From contig UREK01000001.1 in assembly GCA_900546845.1 (NCBI GenBank), positions 1-64,000 on the forward strand: 64,000 nt of DNA, given 5' to 3'. This stretch comes from an uncultured Eubacteriales bacterium. GTDB lineage: Bacteria; Bacillota; Clostridia; Christensenellales; CAG-138. Shown here in pieces: positions 35,824-44,861 of this stretch; position 1 is the first letter of the stretch; each line of letters starts with the position of its first letter. A program made the position numbers and the translations under genes. The notes beneath the pieces are model-generated. The model saw nothing but the letters and a program-made list of their open reading frames with translations, was not told the origin of the DNA and made no database searches.

Positions 35824-36777
35824 ATGGAGCCGGTTTCGCGGGAGGTGCTCGCGCGCTGGCAGACGCGCAAAACGAAGCGCCAGAAGCGCGCGTTTGAGGA
35901 ATTCCTGCTTTCCGCCCTGCGGGATGCGGGCTATGCGGACGCGCGCGCGGAGGAGTGCGGCGCGCTCCTGAAAAGCCGCAACCTGATCGCGGGGGACCCC
36001 GGCAAGGCGAAGGTGATCTTCACCGCGCATTACGACACCTGCGCCGTGCTGCCCGTGCCGAATTATATCACGCCGATGAACCTCCCCGTGTGGATCTTCT
36101 ATCAGCTTCTGCTCGTGCTCGGCATCTTCCTTGCGGCGACGGCGCTTGGCGCGCTCGTCTGGCTTTTGCCGCTCTCCGAGGATGCGCTTTTCCTTGCGTC
36201 CAAGCTTGTGTTTATGGGTTCGATGCTATTCATGTGCTTCTGGATGATCGCGGGGAAGGCGAGCGCGCACACCGCGAACGACAATACCTCCGGCGTGATC
36301 GCCCTCCTGGAGGCCGCACTGGCGCTGCCGGAGGAACGGCGCGCGGAGGTGGCGTTCGTCTGGTTTGACAACGAGGAAAGCGGGCTGTTCGGCTCGTCCG
36401 CATTCGCGGCAAAGCACAAAGCCGTTGCAAAGAACACGCTTCTCGTCAATTTCGATTGTGTTTCGGATGGGGACACCTTCCTCGTGGTGCTGCCGCACCG
36501 CATGAAGGACGAGCCGCTTGCGGACGTGCTGCGCGCGTGCTTCATGCCCCACGGCGGGAAGGAGGCCGTGTTCCCGACGGCGCGCAAGGCGTTCTACCCG
36601 TCCGATCAGCTGCACTTCAAGCGCGGCGTGGGCGTGGCGGCGCTCAAGCGCGGCAAGCTCGGGCTGTATCTCGACCGCATCCACACCAAGGACGATACCG
36701 TGTTCGACGAAGCGAACATCGCCTGCTGCGTAAACGGCATGCTCCGCCTTGCGGACCGGGTTCCAGGCTGTCGATAA
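35824..36777 (+). CDS. M28-family metallopeptidase with two internal membrane spans
   Basis: A 317-residue M20/M28-like zinc peptidase. TAHYDTC near residues 67-73 gives the first His/Asp, ANDNTSG near 150-156 the bridging Asp, DNEESG near 179-184 the catalytic Glu pair, and RIHTKDD near 287-293 the last His. Between the first two motifs there is an insert with two hydrophobic spans (about 86-112 and 122-141), so the protein is likely membrane-bound. The last residues before the stop (PGCR) are encoded by the end of a family B repeat, so the original C-terminus may have been replaced. Confidence 0.8.
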   Translation: MEPVSREVLARWQTRKTKRQKRAFEEFLLSALRDAGYADARAEECGALLKSRNLIAGDPGKAKVIFTAHYDTCAVLPVPNYITPMNLPVWIFYQLLLVLGIFLAATALGALVWLLPLSEDALFLASKLVFMGSMLFMCFWMIAGKASAHTANDNTSGVIALLEAALALPEERRAEVAFVWFDNEESGLFGSSAFAAKHKAVAKNTLLVNFDCVSDGDTFLVVLPHRMKDEPLADVLRACFMPHGGKEAVFPTARKAFYPSDQLHFKRGVGVAALKRGKLGLYLDRIHTKDDTVFDEANIACCVNGMLRLADRVPGCR

Positions 36778-37006
36778 AGCGGCAGATGCCACTTTATCGA
36801 GGTTTACACATCGCGCTTGCGCCGATGGCGCGGTCAGCGCTCCGTGTAGAGAAAGCCTTGCGTCGCAAGGCTTTTTGCTCGCACCGCACATCCCCCAGGG
36901 GACCTTCTCTTGCCGCTATGCGGCAATTCACCTTGGGTCGCTGCTCGCGATCAAAAGTCAAGGGCTGCGGCCCTTGACAATCCCGGAGAGCTTTTCGACA
37001 AGCTGA
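36763..37006. repeat. Family B repeat copy 2 (inverted relative to copy 1)
   Basis: The reverse complement of this 244-base stretch matches 25331-25532 closely along its length. It has the same hairpins (AAGCCTTGCGTCGCAAGGCTT, TCAAGGGCTGCGGCCCTTGA). It also has an extra segment of about 40 bases (near 36889-36932, with GCCGCTATGCGGC) missing from copy 1. The left end overlaps the last five codons of the M28 gene. Confidence 0.82.
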
Positions 37007-37053
37007 GCCTTCCACGCAAACGGAAGGCTGTTTCTTTCCAAATAATATCCCGC

Positions 37054-38355
37054 TTAAATTACCAGCGCAAGGCCGAGCAGCGCGGCAGCGAGCGCCGGGA
37101 TGGAGACAGCCGCGCCATAGAGGAGAAAACGGCCGAAGCCGAGCTTCACGCCGTGGTTCTTGAGCATGCCCGTCCACATGATGCCCGCGAGTGCGCCGAG
37201 CGGCGTGAAAAACGCGCCGAGGTTAGAGCCGATCACAGAGGCGTACAGCGCGGCGGTGTGCGCCGTGCCGGAAAGGCCGGAGACGACCGAGGAGAACAGT
37301 ACACTCATGGGGATGTTGTTGATGAGGTTTGCCGCGAGGAAGGAGGCCGAGCCGTAGGCGGCGACCGGGTGCGCACCGCCGAGGAACGCCCCGATGCTGC
37401 CGGTCAGGCCGTATTTGTCGAGCGCAAGCACCAGCACGAACATGGAGAGGATGAACGGGATGATCTCCCACGGCGCGGCGCGGAACGCATCGCCGAGCAG
37501 TGTGAGGCTGCGCCCGCGACGCAGGAGGTATGCGCCCGCAAGCAGGAACAGGCTACAAAAGAACGCGAAGCAGATCAGCCACATGGGCAGGTCCAGGTAG
37601 GAGGAACACACGAGCAGCATGATGCACAGTGCGAGGTGCACGACGCCAAGCCGCACGAGCACGGGATCCTGCGGCGCTTCCTCCGTGACCGAGTGGGAGA
37701 GGCCGCCACGCAGCTTCCCGTGGAATAACAGGCACAGCATGCCAAAGGAGGCAAGGCCGGCAAACAGCGTAGGCAGCAGCATTACGGCGCTATAGCCGAG
37801 GAAGGAGACATCCGCCGCCGTGGCGAGGTAGATGTTCGTTGGGTTGCCGATGATGAGCGCCATGCTCCATGTGTTTGCGGCGACAAATTCGCATACCAGA
37901 TAGGGGATTGGATCGACCTTCGCGTCCCGGGCAAAGTAGCAGATGAACGGCGTGAACGTGAGCACGATGATGTCGTTGGAGGTGAACACCGTCAGCACTG
38001 AAACGAGCGCGTAGAGCAGCGTGAACAGGCGGAACTGGCTCGCGTTCTGCCGCTGCAGCACGGCGGTGGCCAGGTGGCGGAAAAAGCCCGCGCAATCCAA
38101 AAAGATAGAGATGAGCGTCATCGAAAGAAACAGCACGAGGATCTTGAGCGGGTTGATGCTGCTTGCCGCCGTGAGGCCGGAAAGCACTTCCTGCAAGGAA
38201 ATCGCACCGCAGAGCAGCAAAATGGCCGCGCCGAGGAACGGAACGACCCAGAAAATGTTGACGGTATGCCCCTTGACCCGCACCGAGGGCTTCATGAGCA
38301 CCACGGCGACGAGCGCCGCGCAGGTCATCGGGGAAACAGCAGCCACAAGATCCAT
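37054..38355 (-). CDS. ArsB/NhaD/CitM-superfamily ion transporter
   Basis: A 433-residue inner-membrane transporter with about 10-12 spans. Conserved family stretches are TSNDIIVLTFTPFICY, MALIIGNPTNIYLATAAD, NLINNIPMSVLFSS and GSNLGAFFTPLGALAGIMW, arranged as two inverted halves. The family includes arsenite exporters, sodium/proton antiporters and citrate or dicarboxylate carriers; the substrate cannot be chosen, and no ars gene is near. It stands alone between a family B repeat and the divergent leuS. Confidence 0.85.
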   Translation of the reverse strand: MDLVAAVSPMTCAALVAVVLMKPSVRVKGHTVNIFWVVPFLGAAILLLCGAISLQEVLSGLTAASSINPLKILVLFLSMTLISIFLDCAGFFRHLATAVLQRQNASQFRLFTLLYALVSVLTVFTSNDIIVLTFTPFICYFARDAKVDPIPYLVCEFVAANTWSMALIIGNPTNIYLATAADVSFLGYSAVMLLPTLFAGLASFGMLCLLFHGKLRGGLSHSVTEEAPQDPVLVRLGVVHLALCIMLLVCSSYLDLPMWLICFAFFCSLFLLAGAYLLRRGRSLTLLGDAFRAAPWEIIPFILSMFVLVLALDKYGLTGSIGAFLGGAHPVAAYGSASFLAANLINNIPMSVLFSSVVSGLSGTAHTAALYASVIGSNLGAFFTPLGALAGIMWTGMLKNHGVKLGFGRFLLYGAAVSIPALAAALLGLALVI

Positions 38356-38452
38356 AAGATTCGCCTCCCATGCAAAAAACGCACACGAGCGGTATTATAG
38401 CACTGTGCGCGGGCAGGTGCAATATCCTCGCGCCGGGTGAACCAACTCCTAC

Positions 38453-38481
38453 TTGACTTTCCGCAGCGCTTCCGCTATAAT
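38453..38481 (+). promoter_or_regulatory. Promoter of leuS and its T-box leader
   Basis: TTGACT (38453-38458), 17-base spacer, TATAAT (38476-38481). Confidence 0.88.
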
Positions 38482-38487
38482 CCATGC

Positions 38488-38730
38488 AGTATCAAAAACT
38501 AGGCGAAGAAGCGGAACAGTAAGGAACAAGCCTCCAAAGAGAGCCGCCGGGTGGTGCAAGGCGGCGGGGCGGGATCCCGAAGCTCGCCGCGGAGCCTCTG
38601 CCGCTGAATGGAGTAGGCGCGGCGCATCCCTGCGTTACGGGGTTCGAGTGGGCGCAATTTGCGCCAACGGGAGTGGTACCGCGGTCGTTCAGCCGTCTCT
38701 TGGGTTCAGGAGGCGGCTTTTCATTTGCAC
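38488..38730 (+). ncRNA. T-box riboswitch controlling leuS
   Basis: The 280-base leader between promoter and leuS has T-box landmarks. AGAGAG is followed by a GC-rich stem near 38538-38560. The T-box core AGTGGTACCGCGG is at 38672-38684. Downstream, AGCCGTCTC (38691-38699) pairs with GAGGCGGCT (about 38710-38718) and is followed by TTTTC, the terminator. A CTC triplet at 38583-38585, after GAAG, is a candidate leucine specifier codon. Uncharged tRNA-Leu would bind the specifier and the T-box and prevent termination. The specifier assignment is tentative. Confidence 0.88.
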
Positions 38731-38769
38731 AAAAAAGTGAAGATAAGATAAATTGGAGGAGAGCAAGGT

Positions 38770-41181
38770 ATGTCACAACGGTATGACCATGACGCTGTGG
38801 AGGCGAAATGGCAAAAGAAATGGGAGGAAGCGCGCTGCTTTGAGGCGAGCGGGGATCATTCCAAACCGAAATTCTATGGCCTCATTGAGTTTCCGTATCC
38901 TTCCGGCCAGGGCCTGCACGTAGGCCATCCCTTGAGCAACACGGCGATCGACATCATCTGCCGCAAGCGCCGCATGGAGGGCTACAACGTCCTCTTCCCG
39001 ATGGGCTACGACGCGTTCGGCCTGCCCACGGAGAACTACGCCATCAAGACGGGCATCCACCCTGCGAAGGTCACGGAACAGAACATCGCGCGCTTCCGCA
39101 GCCAACTGAAGCGGCTCGGCTTCTCGTTTGACTGGTCGCGCGAGGTGAACACCACCGATCCCAACTACTATAAATGGACGCAATGGATTTTCCTCAAGCT
39201 CTTCGAGCACGGCCTTGCCTACAAGGCGGAGATCCCGATCAATTTCTGCACCTCCTGCAAGGTCGGCCTCGCCAACGAGGAGGTTGTGGATGGGCACTGC
39301 GAGCGCTGCGGCGGTGAAGTCGTGCAGAAGGTACGCAGCCAGTGGATGCTGCGCATCACAGCCTATGCCCAGCGCCTGATCGACGACCTTGACACCGTGG
39401 ATTTCATCGAGCGCGTAAAAACGCAGCAGCGCAACTGGATTGGCAGGAGCGAGGGCGCGGAGGTCGATTTTATGCTCGCCGGCACGGAGGATACGCTGCG
39501 CGTGTTCACCACCCGCTGCGACACGCTCTTTGGCGCGACATATATGGTTCTGTCGCCGGAGCATCCGTATATCGACAAATACAAGGACCGCATCGAAAAC
39601 TGGGCGGATGTGCAGGCTTACCGGGAAGCCGCCGCGCGCAAGAGCGATTTCGAACGCAGCGAGATGGCCAAGGACAAGACCGGCGTGCCGCTCCAGGGGC
39701 TCAACGCCGTCAACCCAGCCACAGGCAAGGAGATCCCCATTTGGATTTCCGATTACGTGCTCATGACCTATGGCACCGGCGCGATCATGGCCGTGCCTGC
39801 CCACGATACGCGCGACTATGCGTTCGCCAAGGTGTTCGGATTGCCGATCATCGAGGTCGTCGCGGGCGGAGACGTGGAAAAAGAGGCGTTTACCGATTGC
39901 GAAACCGGCAAGCTGGTCAATTCCAGCTTCCTGAACGGCCTGGAGGTCGAGGCGGCCAAGGAAAAGATGATCGCGTGGCTGGAGGAGCAGGGGATCGGGC
40001 AGCGCAAGGTGAACTATAAGCTGCGCGATTGGGTGTTCAGCCGCCAGCGGTATTGGGGCGAACCCATCCCGCTCGTACACTGCGAGAAATGCGGCTGGGT
40101 GCCGCTTCCGGAGAGCGAGCTGCCGCTCGTGCTGCCGGAGATCGACAATTATACCCCCTCGGACGACGGCTCCTCCGCCCTCGCGCGCGCGAAGGAATGG
40201 ATCCACACCACCTGCCCTAAGTGCGGCGGCCCGGCTGAGCGTGAGACGGATACCATGCCCAACTGGGCGGGCTCCAGCTGGTATTTCCTGCGCTATTGCG
40301 ACCCGCACAACGACAAGGAGTTCGCAAGCCGTGAGGCGCTTGACTACTGGATGCCTGTGGATTGGTACAACGGCGGCATGGAGCATACGACGCTACACGT
40401 GCTGTATTCCCGCTTCTGGCACAAGTTCCTATATGACATCGGCCTCGTGCCCACACCCGAACCGTATCAGAAGCGCACAAGCCATGGCATGATCCTTGGC
40501 GAAAACGGCGAGAAGATGTCCAAATCCCGCGGCAACGTCATCAACCCGGACGACATCGTGGCTGAGATGGGCGCGGATTCCTTCCGGCTGTATGAGATGT
40601 TCATGGGCGCGTTCGACCAGCCCAAGCCTTGGAGCACGACTTCCGCGCGGGGCTGCCGCCGCTTCCTTGACCGCGTATGGCGTTTGCAGGACATGCTTTC
40701 CGCCGAAACCGGCGTGCGGGATGACCTCAAGGCATCCCTGCATGGCATGATCAAGAAGGTCAGCGAGGATTACGAGGCGATGAAGTACAACACCGCCATC
40801 GCCGCCATGATGAGCTTTGTCAACGACGTATACGCCAAGGGCGATATTACCAAGGACGAGCTGCACACGCTGCTGACGCTTCTCAACCCCGTAGCGCCGC
40901 ATATCACGGAGGAACTCAACGAGCTGCTCGGCTACGAAACGCCGCTGTATGCCTCCACATGGCCAAAGTGGGATGAATCTGCGCTCGTCGCCTCCACAAT
41001 CGAACTCGGCGTGCAGGTGAACGGCAAGGTGCGCGCCCGCGTGACCGTGCCCGCCGGCCTTTCCAAGGAGGAAACCGAGGCGCAGGTGCTCGCGTCGCCG
41101 GAGGTGCTGCCCTGGATTGAGGGCAAAACCGTGCGCAAGGTGATCGTGGTGAAGAATATCGTGAACATTGTGGTTGCGTAA
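38770..41181 (+). CDS. leuS: Leucyl-tRNA synthetase
   Basis: An 803-residue class I synthetase, bacterial type. [17 protein letters not shown] contains the HIGH box as HVGH (residues 50-53), and the KMSKS box is at 582-586. The editing domain is inserted between about 220 and 410 ([22 protein letters not shown] carries the T-rich/D editing motif). Zinc-type CxxC pairs are near 159-180 and 440-480. GGAGG lies before the ATG. Expression should respond to tRNA-Leu charging through the T-box leader. It marks the left edge of the AT-rich accessory island. Confidence 0.98.
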   Translation: MSQRYDHDAVEAKWQKKWEEARCFEASGDHSKPKFYGLIEFPYPSGQGLHVGHPLSNTAIDIICRKRRMEGYNVLFPMGYDAFGLPTENYAIKTGIHPAKVTEQNIARFRSQLKRLGFSFDWSREVNTTDPNYYKWTQWIFLKLFEHGLAYKAEIPINFCTSCKVGLANEEVVDGHCERCGGEVVQKVRSQWMLRITAYAQRLIDDLDTVDFIERVKTQQRNWIGRSEGAEVDFMLAGTEDTLRVFTTRCDTLFGATYMVLSPEHPYIDKYKDRIENWADVQAYREAAARKSDFERSEMAKDKTGVPLQGLNAVNPATGKEIPIWISDYVLMTYGTGAIMAVPAHDTRDYAFAKVFGLPIIEVVAGGDVEKEAFTDCETGKLVNSSFLNGLEVEAAKEKMIAWLEEQGIGQRKVNYKLRDWVFSRQRYWGEPIPLVHCEKCGWVPLPESELPLVLPEIDNYTPSDDGSSALARAKEWIHTTCPKCGGPAERETDTMPNWAGSSWYFLRYCDPHNDKEFASREALDYWMPVDWYNGGMEHTTLHVLYSRFWHKFLYDIGLVPTPEPYQKRTSHGMILGENGEKMSKSRGNVINPDDIVAEMGADSFRLYEMFMGAFDQPKPWSTTSARGCRRFLDRVWRLQDMLSAETGVRDDLKASLHGMIKKVSEDYEAMKYNTAIAAMMSFVNDVYAKGDITKDELHTLLTLLNPVAPHITEELNELLGYETPLYASTWPKWDESALVASTIELGVQVNGKVRARVTVPAGLSKEETEAQVLASPEVLPWIEGKTVRKVIVVKNIVNIVVA

Positions 41182-41318
41182 ACAGGATAAAAAGCCCCCG
41201 CCGATAATGTTCACGGTTAATAAAGAAGCAAATACAGGTTTTCGGAAGCGGCTACCGATAATGAGCCGCAGAGAACAATCAAAGACACCCCCGCGATTCC
41301 GTGCAGCATAAATATAGC

Positions 41319-41395
41319 AAAACAGGCAGCACCCGTCAACGGTTTAAGATGAACAGCGCAAACGCGCCGCCGTTGACAAATGCAGCCTGTTTTTC
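41319..41395 (+). terminator. Long interrupted hairpin with T-tract in the gap after leuS
   Basis: AAAACAGGC...GTCAACGG pairs with CCGTTGAC...GCCTGTTTT and is followed by TCTTTTC. It may terminate leuS or late read-through. The rest of 41182-41481 shows no gene. Confidence 0.5.
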
Positions 41396-41481
41396 TTTTC
41401 AGCAGACAAGACGAGCAAGCCCCTAAAAGTGCTTGCCCGCCCTAATCTTACCATGAACACAACAGATTCTATTTACTCATA

Positions 41482-42096
41482 TTACGGAATCTCGACATAT
41501 TCGGCACAAGCCTCCGCATAAAACGAATCTAGGGATTTTGTATCTATCGAATTTTCAGGATACTGCAACATCATGCTTACTTCATCGTTTCCCCAAAATA
41601 CCGTATCCGGCGAACCAATATAATGATACATTTCGGGGAATTCGTTCCTTGTCAACCCCGTTACGATTTTTTCAGCATACTCATCAAGACCCAATTCCTG
41701 CTTTAGTGTTCCGAACGGAGTATTACGATAAGTGATAAGCATGTAGTAGTCTAATCGCCCCATCGCGTCCATGGCTGATTCCTTTGATGCCGCATCTTCT
41801 TCTAAAAGATACACAATACCTATGTCATGCTTGCCTACATTAACTTGGTACAGTATATAGCCTTGGGGCAATTTATTCGGCTTATAGTAAAACTCAATCC
41901 CTGCAAGATTCACAAAATCGTCTTTGGTTGGGTTTTCTTTCGCCGCTTTGATCGCACTTATAAACTCCTCCTCTGAATAAAAGGCAATGGTGCCAACCTC
42001 AGACACTTCAATATCCTGCTCCAGCTGCGTCTAGCAAGCAGCGCATATGACTAGCATGGAAATAAGTAATGTGGCGATGAGCAGAGCTCTTTTCAT
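41482..42096 (-). pseudogene. Lipoprotein gene interrupted by an amber codon after the lipobox
   Basis: A strong AAAGGAGG precedes ATG at 42096. Codons 1-21 encode a lipoprotein signal (MKRALLIATLLISMLVICAAC). Codon 22 (42031-42033) is TAG, and the frame then stays open for 182 further codons, with a well-behaved acidic domain (about 180 residues; FYSEEEFISAIKAAKENP near its start and AYAEACAEYVEIP-like end). So the gene looks whole except for one nonsense codon next to the acylated Cys. Without it the product would be a lipoprotein of about 203 residues. A GTG at 42006 could start a cytoplasmic form but lacks a ribosome site. No family was recognised. Confidence 0.75.
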
Positions 42097-42429
42097 ATTG
42101 ATACACCTCCTTTAATATGTCAGCTTGTTTGATCTCCATGTGTTCCATGTCCAGCAGCTTTGCGGTAGAATTAGATGGAAGCATGATCTTCTCCTCTCCT
42201 GTAGTTTTGTTGTGTGGTAACTTCATTCTACAGGATTTTGAAGCTTCATGCTTCTTCCTTTTTCTCTTTACCCCAATCTAAAGCATAGAGCCTGAAAATT
42301 GCAGCGATTTTTATTTTGCCACACTCATTGGGTAATGAGTTTTATTCGTGTGTCAGAGGAAAGTACAGTGCAGATTCTACTCCGTATAATACTGCGCCTG
42401 TGCTCTCCACAGCTCGTAGTATTTGCTAC
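42097..42429. other. Gap with a short upstream ORF remnant
   Basis: On the minus strand GGAGAGGAG precedes an ATG (42184) and a frame MLPSNSTAKLLDMEHMEI that runs into the start of the broken lipoprotein gene. It may be the remnant of a transposon-type gene or a leader peptide. The rest holds no recognised feature. Confidence 0.3.
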
Positions 42430-42945
42430 TTAAATCTCACTTGCATAGCTGACAAAATCCTTTTCAACCAACTCATAATCGACCGAAGATTGAAGCCGAC
42501 CGAGCTGATCTTTCCAAGAATCAATGTTGGTTCTCACCTTGCGGAAACCAAGTGATTCGTAAACGTGCTGTGCTCTTGTGTTTGTCAAGTTGGTATCGAG
42601 GACGATTTTAGAATAGCCGTTTCTGAACAGCCAGCCGATCAGCATACTCAAAACCTTTCTTCCGACACCACGGTTCTGGAAATCGATTTCACAAATCTTA
42701 ATACCGATTTCTGCAACGCCGTCCGCTACGTTACGGTAATTGCACTCACCGATCAGACGGTCGCTTTCCTCAATGACCATGCGACCGTTGCCAAGTCCTT
42801 CGATAACTTCTTCCTCGGTTGTTCCCAAGCCGTTGGGAAAGCCAGCGTGTGCCATCACAGCACCATCACTCCACCAAGCGGCAAGCTGCTTTGCATCGGC
42901 AATCTCGGCTTGACGGATAGTTAAGGTTTCATATTGTATTTTCAT
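42430..42945 (-). CDS. GNAT-family N-acetyltransferase (RimJ/RimL-like)
   Basis: A 171-residue acetyltransferase. IKICEIDFQNRGVGRKVLSMLIGWLF near residues 82-107 is the acetyl-CoA motif A (Q/RxxGxG/A, here QNRGVGRK), followed by LDTNLTNTRAQHVYESLGFRKV, the motif B region with the common NxRAxxxYExxGF pattern. The substrate is not readable: N-terminal amines of proteins, antibiotics and polyamines are possible. GAGG precedes the start, and the ATG overlaps the TAA of a short upstream remnant, suggesting translational coupling to a lost gene. Confidence 0.85.
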   Translation of the reverse strand: MKIQYETLTIRQAEIADAKQLAAWWSDGAVMAHAGFPNGLGTTEEEVIEGLGNGRMVIEESDRLIGECNYRNVADGVAEIGIKICEIDFQNRGVGRKVLSMLIGWLFRNGYSKIVLDTNLTNTRAQHVYESLGFRKVRTNIDSWKDQLGRLQSSVDYELVEKDFVSYASEI

Positions 42946-43084
42946 TTAATACCTCATACTATTTTCAAATAGCGCCCTTGCTATCGTTTGTATCTGTTCT
43001 AATTGGATTCTTTCGGGGTTTACTTCATCCACTCCGAGCGCATCTGCAAAACCTTTAAGAATCCTGTACGCTGCTATGCCAGTT
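42946..43084 (-). pseudogene. 3' remnant of an unidentified gene
   Basis: A frame of about 46 codons (ILTGIAAYRILKGFADALG onwards, rich in charged residues and ending FENSMRY) has coding character and its TAA overlaps the GNAT start. It has no start of its own and runs into the end of the membrane-protein gene in another frame. It is best read as the tail of a gene whose front was deleted. Confidence 0.4.
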
Positions 43085-43673
43085 AATATTGGCCTTTGTT
43101 GGTGACAGTATCGAGATAATTTTTGGCTTGTTTGTTTTCCAAGCACAGCAATATGCAAATAAGAATATCAAAAACAACAAAAGCAAGGCAAACTATGACT
43201 TGGCTGAAGTAAATACCAAATATCAGTGATAAAATTGGAATAATAATAGAGGCATAAAAATATGTTGGTGAAAAATAAATCCAATAATAAGTTAAGAAGT
43301 GTGCACCAACAACTATGGCATACACCATAATCATCTTATCTGGAATAGCGTACATTGCCCACAAAACAATTGGAAGATACAATAGCTGATTGAGTGCCGC
43401 TACAATGGAGAGGCTGCTGAGCGGATTCTCATTACTGAATATATTAACTTTTATTATTTTACCAAATAACATTCCAACGGGCATAAGCAATGCAGAGCAA
43501 CACATAGCAATCATATTTTTAGTATCAAGATCTAAATCCGTGAGAAACGCAATTAGCATAATTGTCCATACAACAGCGGATGCCATAATGAAAGACAACC
43601 CTTTCTTTTGCTCAACTGCATATTCAATTTTCCAATTATTCAATACTTGTTTTTTTGATTTATTTTCAGACAT
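43083..43673 (-). CDS. Multi-span membrane protein, DUF7010-like
   Basis: A 196-residue protein with about six spans: residues 27-45, 53-72, 84-104, 106-124, 128-148 and 153-178. The cytoplasmic N-terminus (MSENKSKKQVLNNWKIEYAVEQKKG) is charged. It looks like the DUF7010 group of uncharacterised small membrane proteins that occur on mobile islands. GGAGAGG precedes the ATG. An AgrB-like role was considered and rejected because the catalytic His/Cys pattern is missing. Confidence 0.65.
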   Translation of the reverse strand: MSENKSKKQVLNNWKIEYAVEQKKGLSFIMASAVVWTIMLIAFLTDLDLDTKNMIAMCCSALLMPVGMLFGKIIKVNIFSNENPLSSLSIVAALNQLLYLPIVLWAMYAIPDKMIMVYAIVVGAHFLTYYWIYFSPTYFYASIIIPILSLIFGIYFSQVIVCLAFVVFDILICILLCLENKQAKNYLDTVTNKGQY

Positions 43674-43832
43674 AACCGCTTTCCTCTCCTATTTCTAAAA
43701 TTCAGGTTTATCTATTTATTACAGTGCTGATACCATGTTGTTTTTTCAAAACCAACGTCAATCTATCGTATTTCTGCCCGTCAGCCTCTCGTGTACCAAT
43801 ATTACGACTGCACTCCACGATCTAATTATGGT

Positions 43833-44489
43833 TTATGTTCTTTTGCGTTTCCGAGCGAAAACAGTCATACCGAGCAGTGCGCCGCAGCTGATGAGCAGGA
43901 GCGCAAGCCAGAGAGTCCTGTTGCCGTTGCTGCCAGTCTGCGGCATAGCACTGGGGGATTCGTTGTCAGCGGGAGACATTCTATCCGCAGACACAATGGA
44001 AAGCGGAAGTGTTTTTAGCGAAGAGTGTGTTTTTACGAAATCAACAACAGCGGTATAATCTTCTGGAGTGACGCCAATTTCGGCTATATTATTATCGTCC
44101 TTTATTCCGGCAGATGAAAGGGAATATCCCTTGTCTCTCAACAACGTTGATGCAGTATCGCGAGATGCAAGCAGTTCATTGTAGGAATATTTTGCTGTGC
44201 TGAAAGTGATACTGCTCCTATAGCTGGTACTGATATAGGAAAGCATTTTGTCTTGCGCTGCACCAAATTTTGAAGTTGTATCCGCATGACGCTCCGTAAG
44301 CAGAACACATAATTTGCTGTCAGAAGTATCAAGATATGCCCCGGCATATTCGTCAGGGTATTTGCCATTAAATGCGGAGAGCAGTTCGTTATAAGCGGCG
44401 TTTGCATCGCGAACGCCGTCCGCAAACGCCGGAACCGCCATAAATGTGGATAACATTAGTATCAGAACGACTGTTATGAAGTATTTCAA
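43833..44489 (-). CDS. Cell-wall-anchored protein with MPQTG sorting signal
   Basis: A 218-residue exported protein. The start is a TTG (44489) with AAGGAGG eight bases upstream, giving the signal peptide LKYFITVVLILMLSTFMAVPAFA (AFA cleavage). The mature domain is helical and about 150 residues long. The C-terminus has MPQTG, a hydrophobic span (LWLALLLISCGALLGMTVFA) and RKRKRT, a complete sortase sorting signal of LPXTG type with Met in the first position. It would be linked to peptidoglycan. No matching sortase gene is adjacent; the sortase-like gene at 8413 is far away. The domain has no recognised family. Confidence 0.82.
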   Translation of the reverse strand: MKYFITVVLILMLSTFMAVPAFADGVRDANAAYNELLSAFNGKYPDEYAGAYLDTSDSKLCVLLTERHADTTSKFGAAQDKMLSYISTSYRSSITFSTAKYSYNELLASRDTASTLLRDKGYSLSSAGIKDDNNIAEIGVTPEDYTAVVDFVKTHSSLKTLPLSIVSADRMSPADNESPSAMPQTGSNGNRTLWLALLLISCGALLGMTVFARKRKRT

Positions 44490-44548
44490 ATTGATTTCCT
44501 CCTTAACGTTTATTGTGTTGGCCACAAGAAATCTACGCAATTCCTTGC

Positions 44549-44606
44549 GGCCTACAATGAAGGCGAATTAACCAGTAGCAAGATGGTAGCCAGTACTTTT
44601 TTCGTT
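44549..44606 (-). pseudogene. Signal-peptide-like remnant with ACG in place of a start codon
   Basis: AAGGAGGATTCA is followed by ACG AAA AAA GTA CTG, then codons for ATILLLVNSPSL and a TAG. The arrangement is that of an exported-protein start in which ATG has become ACG, cut short after about 17 codons. Confidence 0.4.
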
Positions 44607-44756
44607 GAATCCTCCTTCCAATTACCTCAGTTTCCTCTTGTGAACTTCCGCATAGGCTTTAAGTGAAAGCAACGAACAAGATAAGAAACACTTAAAAACG
44701 CGACAACTTCAACTGATGTCAATATAGACACACAAGCCGACAAGCAACAGTCCGGC

Positions 44757-44861
44757 TTATGCGCCAACGGAAACGATTTTGATACGACCTCTCCATAATT
44801 GGGAGCCGCACCAATACCACCGACGCACGAAGCCAAACCGGGCGTCATTGGGACGATACAT
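44757..44861 (-). CDS. Possible 34-residue Trp/Arg-rich peptide
   Basis: A short frame with the strong site GGAGG seven bases before ATG. It encodes MYRPNDARFGFVRRWYWCG and a tail RGRIKIVSVGA, basic and with three Trp residues. An overlapping frame on the same strand is open for longer but begins at a TTG within the ribosome site. Neither is recognised. It may be a leader peptide, a small toxin-like peptide or chance. Confidence 0.3.
   Translation of the reverse strand: MYRPNDARFGFVRRWYWCGSQLWRGRIKIVSVGA

Noticed and set aside
38640..38660. tRNA-like GGTTCGAGTGGGC
   Set aside because: It is within the T-box leader and no acceptor or anticodon stem fits around it.
43083..43673. AgrB-type peptide processing enzyme
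   Set aside because: Length and spans fit, but no conserved His and Cys pair and no AgrD-like peptide adjacent were found.
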